DNA from: a virus
Length of the DNA: 64,000 nt
Strand: one strand, 5' to 3'
Virus record (IMG/VR): IMGVR_UViG_3300030202_001666
Location: 1-64,000 of that record
This document shows, in pieces, positions 53,402 through 61,700 of this stretch. A program made the translations under genes and the position numbers. How positions within the stretch are numbered: the stretch's first letter is position 1; the number at the start of each line of letters is the position of its first letter. The notes beneath the pieces are model-generated. The model did not search any database and was not told where the DNA came from. It saw only the letters and a program-made list of their open reading frames with translations.

Positions 53402-53735
53402 ATTTTATGACATGGAAGATGATTTCATGGATTTTTTTCATTCATGCAATCCATTTCTGGCATTTAAAATTGCACAATATTTAGATAGATATTTAAAAGT
53501 TGTTCCTAACAACCAGAATATTACTCAAATTAGAGCTGGTGTAGTTAGGTATGAAGGTGAGTCTGTATTTTTTGCAGTAGAAATAGTAAAGATACCTGGT
53601 TTACTTATGAGTCTATCTGATATAGATTTAATCAGTGCCGATGAGTATTTAGATTTAAGGAATATGAATTATTATATTAAAACCAATGACGAAAACCCTT
53701 ACTACGTTAACCCAGATAGTTTGCTCAACGTTTGA
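53370..53735 (+). CDS. Hypothetical protein (121 aa)
   Basis: MESRLKYTEDKFYDMEDDFM, DFFHSCNPFLAFKIAQYLDR, then EGESVFFAVEIVKIPGLLMS and an acidic end. Begins inside the VRR-NUC gene (32-base overlap) and ends inside the DnaA-like gene (50-base overlap). No family recognised. Confidence 0.55.
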   Translation: MESRLKYTEDKFYDMEDDFMDFFHSCNPFLAFKIAQYLDRYLKVVPNNQNITQIRAGVVRYEGESVFFAVEIVKIPGLLMSLSDIDLISADEYLDLRNMNYYIKTNDENPYYVNPDSLLNV

Positions 53736-54153
53736 CATAGAAGAAATCAACACCATTTCTCGGAAAACAAAATTTATTTACGCAAGAGCTATTCTATATT
53801 CATTGATGCGTAATCATTTATTTATGACATACCAAGCAATTGGCAGAGTGTTTGATAAAAACCATGCCACAATTATACACGCTACAAAAGAGTTACCTTT
53901 TATGTTGAAGTATGATAAAGAGCTGGATAGAAAATACCAAAAAATTATAGCAGAATGGTTGGGTGATGACGTAGAAGAGGCTCAAACCCCTGAATTAGTG
54001 CGAAAAAATTTGGAAAATGAAATAAATTTCCTAAATTTGGAAATATTGAGACTTAAAAAACAAGTCCAATCGCAAAAGTCAATCATAGAGCAATTTAAAA
54101 AATCTAAAGAAACTGCCGGGAAACAGTCATTTAGAAATTGGATTAATCTGTAA
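53686..54153 (+). CDS. Second DnaA domain IV-like protein with coiled-coil tail
   Basis: 155 residues from the ATG at 53686. SRKTKFIYARAILYSLMRNH (25-44), LFMTYQAIGRVFDKNHATII (45-64) and HATKEL match DnaA domain IV (helix-turn-helix with DH.T signature, here NHATI). A coiled coil (LENEINFLNLEILRLKKQVQ) follows, probably for dimerisation. Along with the 100-aa protein it may target origins. Strong resemblance to DnaA_C. Confidence 0.72.
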   Translation: MTKTLTTLTQIVCSTFDIEEINTISRKTKFIYARAILYSLMRNHLFMTYQAIGRVFDKNHATIIHATKELPFMLKYDKELDRKYQKIIAEWLGDDVEEAQTPELVRKNLENEINFLNLEILRLKKQVQSQKSIIEQFKKSKETAGKQSFRNWINL

Positions 54154-54159
54154 AAAAAA

Positions 54160-54372
54160 ATGGTTGACAATTCTGAACGTACTAATAGAGTTTCTTCAGA
54201 TGATACACAAACGATAGCTCACATAAATCATGTGACTAACGGGCTTCACAACCTTACTAACGATCTCTACGAAGACTTGATGGAAAGAGATCATGAAAAA
54301 GCAAAAGTAAAAGCAACTAACATTTGTAAATTAATGTCCGAACTAATACATAGTCTCACGGATGAAATATAA
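54160..54372 (+). CDS. Small helical protein (70 aa)
   Basis: MVDNSERTNRVSSDDTQTIA, then HINHVTNGLHNLTNDLYEDL and helical end (ICKLMSELIHSLTDEI). Overlaps the metallophosphoesterase by 11 bases. Not recognised. Confidence 0.58.
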   Translation: MVDNSERTNRVSSDDTQTIAHINHVTNGLHNLTNDLYEDLMERDHEKAKVKATNICKLMSELIHSLTDEI

Positions 54373-55087
54373 CATAGACGAAATAAGACCAAGGCTTTCT
54401 GGTAACAAACGTAAAGCGTTTGAAAATTTAAATAAAAAAGAAAGACGAATTTTAATCATAGGAGATTTACATGCTCCCTTTGTTTTAGATGGATATTTAG
54501 AACACTGCCAAGATGTTTATGCTAAATACAACTGTAATCAAGTTATTTTTATTGGTGACATACTGGACAATCACGCCTTCTCATATCATGAGCCTGATCC
54601 AGATGGCTTATCACCTGGATCGGAATTAGTAATGGCAAAGAAGTTTGTAAAGGAATGGTATAATGCATTTCCAAAAGCTGATGTTTTAATTGGAAATCAT
54701 GATCGTATGGCTTCTCGTAAGGCGATGACTGGGGGTGTACCTTCGGCATGGATACGATCCTACAACGATGTCTTAGGCACTCCTAAATGGAATTGGGTTG
54801 AAACTATAGTGTATGATAATGTGTTATACGAGCATGGTGAAGGAGGTCAAGCAAAGACAAAAGCTAAAAATAATATGATGTCAAGCGTGTGCGGTCACAT
54901 TCATACTGAAGCATATGTACAATGGTTTGTCGGTAAAAGGTTTCGAGTGTTTGGAATGCAAGTAGGGTGTGGTGTAGATGCAAAAACTTATGCGGCTGCT
55001 TATGCTAAAAATTTTAAAAAACAAGCAATTGGATGTGGTGTCGTGGTTGGAGGGCATACAGCTATAAATTGTTTAATGGAGTTATGA
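54362..55087 (+). CDS. Calcineurin-like metallophosphoesterase
   Basis: 241 residues. Complete signature: GDLHAP (34-39), GDILDNH (65-71), GNHDRM (111-116), YEHGEGG, CGHIHTEAY (178-186). Hydrolyses phosphodiesters or phosphoproteins; phage members often act as nucleases or phosphatases. Likely metal pair Mn/Fe. Coupled to the 35-aa gene by ATGA. Confidence 0.85.
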   Translation: MKYNIDEIRPRLSGNKRKAFENLNKKERRILIIGDLHAPFVLDGYLEHCQDVYAKYNCNQVIFIGDILDNHAFSYHEPDPDGLSPGSELVMAKKFVKEWYNAFPKADVLIGNHDRMASRKAMTGGVPSAWIRSYNDVLGTPKWNWVETIVYDNVLYEHGEGGQAKTKAKNNMMSSVCGHIHTEAYVQWFVGKRFRVFGMQVGCGVDAKTYAAAYAKNFKKQAIGCGVVVGGHTAINCLMEL

Positions 55088-55191
55088 CCTCAAAAGAAAT
55101 AATTAAAAAGATAATTAAATTAAAACTCGAGTATCCACAAACACAAGAGATTAAAAAAAAGATATATCAACTTCAACAACAACTTAAATGA
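55084..55191 (+). CDS. Tiny helical protein (35 aa)
   Basis: ATG at 55084-55086: MTSKEIIKKIIKLKLEYPQT, then QEIKKKIYQLQQQLK. Amphipathic helices rich in Lys and Ile. It overlaps both neighbours by 4 bases (ATGA each side), so coupling supports it. Unknown function. Confidence 0.5.
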   Translation: MTSKEIIKKIIKLKLEYPQTQEIKKKIYQLQQQLK

Positions 55192-55514
55192 ATAAACCAT
55201 TAGTAGTATCTCTTCATAAATTTGCAGAAACAGTAGCCAAAAGATTTTCAAAACCAAACCGAGAAGGTAACTATAAAGCTGAGACTTTTAGTGTTTATGA
55301 AGTTATACCAACTTCAGATCAAACTGCCGTAGTATTTTTTAAAAAATCTACAAAAAAATTAGGTATGGCTTTTTTTTATTATATCAATAGAGGTTCTTCT
55401 ATGGGTTGGAAATATTTTTTTCCTACAGATTCACACGTGGTAGGCATGATGGCAACGCACTTCTATAAGTTAGAAGTGGAAAGATATAATATGTCTAAAA
55501 ACTTTGGAAATTAA
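55188..55514 (+). CDS. Hypothetical early protein, last of the forward block
   Basis: 108 residues: MNKPLVVSLHKFAETVAKRF, then FSVYEVIPTSDQTAVVFFKK and FFYYINRGSSMGWKYFFPTD. Alpha/beta, with the NRGSSMGWKYFFPTDSH pattern I recall from other Bacteroidota phages. The end overlaps the convergent 93-aa gene by 20 bases. Confidence 0.65.
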   Translation: MNKPLVVSLHKFAETVAKRFSKPNREGNYKAETFSVYEVIPTSDQTAVVFFKKSTKKLGMAFFYYINRGSSMGWKYFFPTDSHVVGMMATHFYKLEVERYNMSKNFGN

Positions 55515-55776
55515 TTAGTAATTTTGCAACCGTTTTTGAATCTCTAAGTTCTTTACAGATTTCATACTGCTCTACTGAATTAAAATACTCTATCAAAATA
55601 TCATATACATCATCCTCCATTGGAATATATTTTCTGGTAGGATTAAAAATAAAAGCACAACCTAAATCTTTTTCAAGTAGTTCTTCATGAGACGATTTAC
55701 CTGTCAACACTAAATAGCTATTATACATACAAGTGTACTCATCAAAATCTTCTATGTCGTAACTCTTCATTTTCAT
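55495..55776 (-). CDS. Hypothetical protein at the end of the late transcript
   Basis: 93 residues: MKMKSYDIEDFDEYTCMYNS, then YLVLTGKSSHEELLEKDLGC and EQYEICKELRDSKTVAKLLI. Starts with a 4-base overlap of the giant gene stop, so it is translated after it. Convergent with the early block. Function unknown. Confidence 0.62.
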   Translation of the reverse strand: MKMKSYDIEDFDEYTCMYNSYLVLTGKSSHEELLEKDLGCAFIFNPTRKYIPMEDDVYDILIEYFNSVEQYEICKELRDSKTVAKLLINFQSF

Positions 55777-58700
55777 TGGTTAAAATAATATTCATCCATT
55801 TCTTTTCTGTACTCTCTTTCTAATCTTTCCTGTTCCTCTTCAGCTTCTCTTATTTCATCTGCGTACTCTAATTCATACTGTTGCTCTTCTCTAAGCATTT
55901 GATCATACTCTTCCGGGAAGTATCTCTGTAATTCTCTTCTGGTTAAGTTAGGTGATTTTGGTTTCTTAGTTCTTTGTTGAGGTCCTGATTGTATATAGTC
56001 ACTGAAACTAAATAGTTTTAGTATAGCATCACCCATATCCTCTGGACCTTCTGCTAATGCCATATAGTTGTCAAGTAATCTTTTTAGTTGAGGTCCTGGT
56101 ATACCAGTTAAGGTTGTTAGTTCTAAATAAAATCTTGTTGTATACTCTTGTTTTTTAATAGGATCTTTTGTTTTATTAGCTTGACTATACAATCTACTCA
56201 TATTTGCAGCTTGTTCAATCACTGGTAAACTTGAAGGAGTTGCCGCCCAATATTTACCAGTTGCAGTATCTTTTGCAATATTTAATAAATCACCAATAAT
56301 AAATAATGCATTTAAGTTACCCATAAAACCAGCTAAGACTAACTCTTCTTTATCATCATCTCTTCTGTCTCTAAGTAAACCTGGAGCACCTAAACTTACA
56401 TATCTAAATAAGGTTGGCATAATAAAGTGATAAACCATAAGTGTTCTTAAATTTTGCCAATATGTTCCTTTACCTTGTTTATTTCCACTTCTCAGTTTTC
56501 TGTAAAAATTACGTGCAGCAATTATCTCTCTTCTTAAATACTGTTTAGGAGTTGTTAAGAACATATTAAATGCTCTTTGGTATACATTTCCAGTTTGGAA
56601 ATAATCCTTGTCTTGTAAATCGTAAGACTGCTGAGTTCTTAAAGTATCTTGCTCAAATCTTTTTATTGCATAATCAATTGCATCTTGTTCCGTAGCGTTT
56701 TCATTTTCCGATAAGTATTGAGCTTTATAAAATCTATAATTAGGTAAACCTCCTAACATAATAGCACCTTTATCACCAAGCATCGTGAATGACATTAGAG
56801 TATTTACAAATTGATTTTGCACTTCTCTATTAAAAACTTTTTGCACAATATTATTTTGTGCATCCATTTCTTTGAAATTTCTATCTTGATATGTCTCAAT
56901 CACACGTGTGATAGGTTTGCCGTATCTATCTTGTAACACGACAGAATTATCCATTATTTCTCTTAAGTCAGCTTTCCATTCTGTTGGATTCATAGCTGCA
57001 TACTTAATCCAGTTATCATATCCAATATCATTTCCATATGTAACAAAGGAAGTCATCTGTTTTAATATAAGAGTTGGATTAAAACCTAACCTTGAAAGTA
57101 AGAATGTATTGTTGAAGAAGTTAATAAATCCTGCGTCTTTTTGATTTTTAGCACCTTTGTTTGCAATCTTAGTTATCTGATCGTTTATATATTTATTTAT
57201 ATTGTTACCAAATCTTTCTGCAATAACTTCTTTAACTGCCGAATCACTAAATACTTTATTGATATCTCTGATAGGAATAGCATAAGCAGCAAAGTATTCC
57301 ATATCCCTGGTGTAATTTAACAATGCATCCACAGCATTTGTTTGTCTTATCGGTGAAATGTTTTCTTGTCTGAATTTTGTACTGGCTGCACTTACATTAG
57401 TAATCCAAGTTTTATTTTCAGAAGAAGCTAATAAATCCACACCAGTAATATCTTCGCCATCTCTATATAATCTACCTGCATAGTATTGATTCCACGGCAT
57501 GTCGGCTCTGTAAACTTTTTGATATGTTTTATTATAATGCTCGTACTGAGCTGGGTAGAATTCTTGTACCATCCAATCACCTAATGTCACTAACTTATCA
57601 TCCAACTTTTCTTCTAACTCAGCTTTAATTCTTGAAGCATATTCTCCTTTGTTGCCGAACTTATTATCTTTTGTTTTTTTAAACTCTTGATTTAAGTAAG
57701 CCAATACACCACTAAAATTAGTAGGCTCGAAGGTAGCTTCAAAAGAACCTTCTAATGACGGATCAAGCCCTTGGTTTCTAAAATATAATATTTCGTTTTG
57801 CGATAACATTTTAGTATTCTCATTCATCTCTTTATATATCGCATTAAGTAAAACTTCTTTTTCTCCAGACTCCATAGTCTTATCAGCCTTTACTCTGGCT
57901 TCTTCTTTTTCTAAAATATCTTGCTTGGCTTGACTGATAACAATAGCTTCAGTAACATTACTGTTTCTTCTATTGAATTTAGTCCATCTCTTTCCGTAAA
58001 GTTCAGTCATCTTCATACTGAACCCTAATTCATGTCTTAACATTCTACCTTTGTAAATTCTTGAAGCCTTTCTTATTTCATTTGATACCATCTCTTGCGA
58101 AAATCCTCCAAATAATTCCCCAGTTGATAAGGATATTCTGTCCATTAAACCAGCTAAATCTTCTGCCGATCCAAACACATATCTTTCAGCAGCTTTGATA
58201 TTTTCTTTTACTCCAAGTGCTAATCTTTTTGTTACACTAATAGGTTTTATTTTACCTCTTGTAGCGTCTATTTTAATTTTATTTTTTAACTCTCTAAATT
58301 TTGCCAGAATATCACCTTGGGTAATATTTGTTACACCTTCATCTTTTAGTTCTTGTTCTGGATCAATAGACACACCCATTTCTTTTAACATTTTTAGTGT
58401 GTTGTTCATATACTTGGTGGAGTCTCTTAAAAGTTCTAACTGTAAACCAGTTATACCCATTGACTGAAGTTGCGATAAGCCAAATAAAATTTGTTCATAT
58501 GCATTTGTTTTCTTCCCATTGTTTTGTTCCATGGATAAAGTGTTGTTGTAAGCAACTGCCATTCCTAAATCTGCCACTTCTTGTGCTTCTTCTGGTGTCA
58601 ATGTTCTATTGACTTCAGTTTTTACACCACCTATACTTATGGTTTCTTTTTCTAAAGCCTCAATCTTAGCTAATAGTTTTGAATTGACTTCGTCTATTTC

Positions 58701-61700
58701 GTTTTGACTAATCTCTTTTGGTAACTGTATTGTTCCTTTTCTTCCTTTCTTACCAGGCACATAACCTATTATATTTTCCTGAATAGAATTAATTCTATCT
58801 TTAATTGCTTTAGTAATACTTGTTCCTTTTAATCTACCAGATTGTACAGTCTCGTAACTTCTATTTAATATATCTAATATATTATTATTCAATTGTTTAT
58901 TAGTAATTGTAGTTGCTACATCTGTAACCTCCTTAACAACTGCTTCAAAATTTTCTTCAGTGACCGCATTGATTTTATCTATCAGTGCAATGACTTGGCT
59001 TTTTGTGTAAAGTTCTCTTGGTATAACACTTCGAATATATTGTCTAAGTTTTCTTTGAATTCTTTTACCTTCTTTTTGACTCCACTTCATCTCTCTGATA
59101 TTCTTATTTAAATTTAAAATACGTTGTCCATTTCTGGCAGATGTATCTGGAGATAAATAATTAAGCAAATCTACTTCAAGTGCTTGTTGTTGTGCAGTCT
59201 TTCTTGAGCCCTTTGTTCCTAAGTTTTTATACTCTGGAGTAGTGTACATAAACTCTATAGTTTCATTGACTAAATCCTCATTACTTTTTTTATTTTTTCT
59301 TTTTCTATTGTTAGCTTTTACCAACTTCTTATAGTGATCATTCAATTTATTTATAAATGCTACACCTTTTTTTAAACCACCTTCTACGTTTGCAAAACTT
59401 TTAGGAAATATATTAAACAAATCAGTGTCAAACTTCAATGCGTCTGCAATTTCTTTAGCCTTGAATCCTCTTCTTCTTAAATAATATTTTATAGCAGAGT
59501 CTTTGAAACCAGCTTCTCTTCCTCTCATTACAATATCCATTGCTTCATTTTCTGCATCCATCTTTTGGAATTTACCTCTTCTTGATGGATCTTTAGGCTT
59601 CAACATTCCACCTCTTGGTTTCAATACATATACACCGCCACCTTGTCCGTACTGATTTACTTTTGCTCTCTTAACTTTATAACCAGGAGATATAGCATCA
59701 AACTCTTTCTGTAAGTATCTCATATCAGCAAACTTACTATAGAACCCATTGACATCCATTTGTGTTTGTTCTAAGAGCTGATCTATTGTTTTTTGTTCTT
59801 TACCCTTTCTTGTTTCGGTTTGTGGCTTAGACTTCTTCTTTTGACTTTCTATGTTTCTTATACCACTACCGTATGGAGCTATAACTTGTGATGCTTGAGC
59901 ACCCATTAATACTTTTCCATACTTAGCTTTCATTGATGCAGGTAGTAAAAAGTATGCGTTCACTAATTTATTTGGAACACCAACTACCTCACCTAATATA
60001 TCATTTGTATATGTTGAATGATTAGATTGTTGACCTGCTCCTGTTGGTTTTAGAACCAACATAATATCATTCATTTTAAAATTATTGTCTTTGTAGAAAC
60101 CGTCACGTAAAGATTCTAAATCTACAAAAGCATCTGAGTCTTTAAGTAATTTATGTAGTTCAGTGTTAGGTGTTTGCTCTGAAGCAACAATACCAGCTAA
60201 GAATTGTTTTCTAACTTTGTTTGATTTTGCATTTCTTATTGCATCCCAACTATCATACTTAGCTAAAGTTTCTCTAATAACTTTGAGTGGAGGTTTAGCA
60301 AAGTTGCTTACACTATTTTTAAATTCTTCAAAACTTCCTAACTTAGAAATAAATAAATCATAAACTTTTTTATTAGCTAACTTACTTGCAGTAGGCGAAC
60401 CACTCACTATAAATATATAGTCAGCTTCTTCTGAGTTCTTTGCTAATGCAGACTCACTCATACCACTTGCCCAAATAATATTCTTTTGTTGATGTTCTGG
60501 AACAAAAGCATAGCTTGGTCCTCCATCTATTGAGACTCCATCTACTGTTCCTATGCCTAACTGATCAGCCATCCAGAACCATACCTTTTGTTTTTTCTTA
60601 GCTATGTCTTCAATTAAAGCATCGATATCTAATTCACTTGCTGGAGTAATTAATGAATTAGAATATGTTCCATCGAAACTAACCTTTTGTTCTTTACCTT
60701 CTTTTCTTTCATCAACTATTGTAGTTGGATTACCGATCGGTGATGTCCCCATCTCATCCATTTCAGCATTTATATCTTCAATTATTTGAACATCTTCTTG
60801 TAATATCTCTTCACCTCTTCTTAGTTTTCCAGCTACTGTATTTAAGAAATCTATTACTGCTTCATCTGATTTACTAAGTTGTTCAGAGAATGGACTTGGT
60901 ACTCCAATTCTATTTAAGAATCTATTGATTAAATCAATTACTTTATTTTTAGTTGGCTTTGTTAACGTCTTATATTCAGAAGCTAATATTCCAAACAGTT
61001 CTGAAACTGCTTCTTCGTTTTGCTCTTCGCTTTCATACTGTTGAGTAAAAGAATTTATTCTTTGTTGTAAGTTTCCTTCCTTTGGAAGTACTTTATTTAA
61101 ACTAACTAACATTCTACCAAACACTTTATTTGCTGCGGCATCAGTCTTTATTAACTGATTAGCCATTGCGTGTACAGCCTCATGAAAAGGAGTAGACTTA
61201 GAAGCTGTTTGCATGTTTATATGTATGGTTTCCGTATCTGGATTAAAATAACCACGTCCCTCTTTACCTGTGGTTTTTTTAAATAACTCTGAGTTATCAT
61301 GAATTACTATTCTAACTTTAGGAAATAATTTATTTATTGCACTTGCAGCTTTCTTTGCGTTTTTAATTATTGTAGTTTGCAAATTAGCATCCACATCGGA
61401 TACTTGCTTTCCTTTATTTCTACTTATGTTAGGGGAAATAATTTCATTAGTGTCTTGCGTTTCATCAAAGAAGGCATCTATATCTTCTTTGGTTTCTTGA
61501 CTTACTTCCTCTTGCGTTTCATCCTGGACTTCAGGTGACTCGGTTTGCGTGTCGATCCCTTCCGTACTTTGTTGGGAAGATTCAGATTCGGATACGCTTT
61601 CTCCCACCTGGCTGCCACTTTCGGTAGATTCTTGTGCATCCACTTTCGTTGTGCTTGACTTTTGAAGGGCATCTTGTTTTATTTTAATTTGTTCTGGGGT

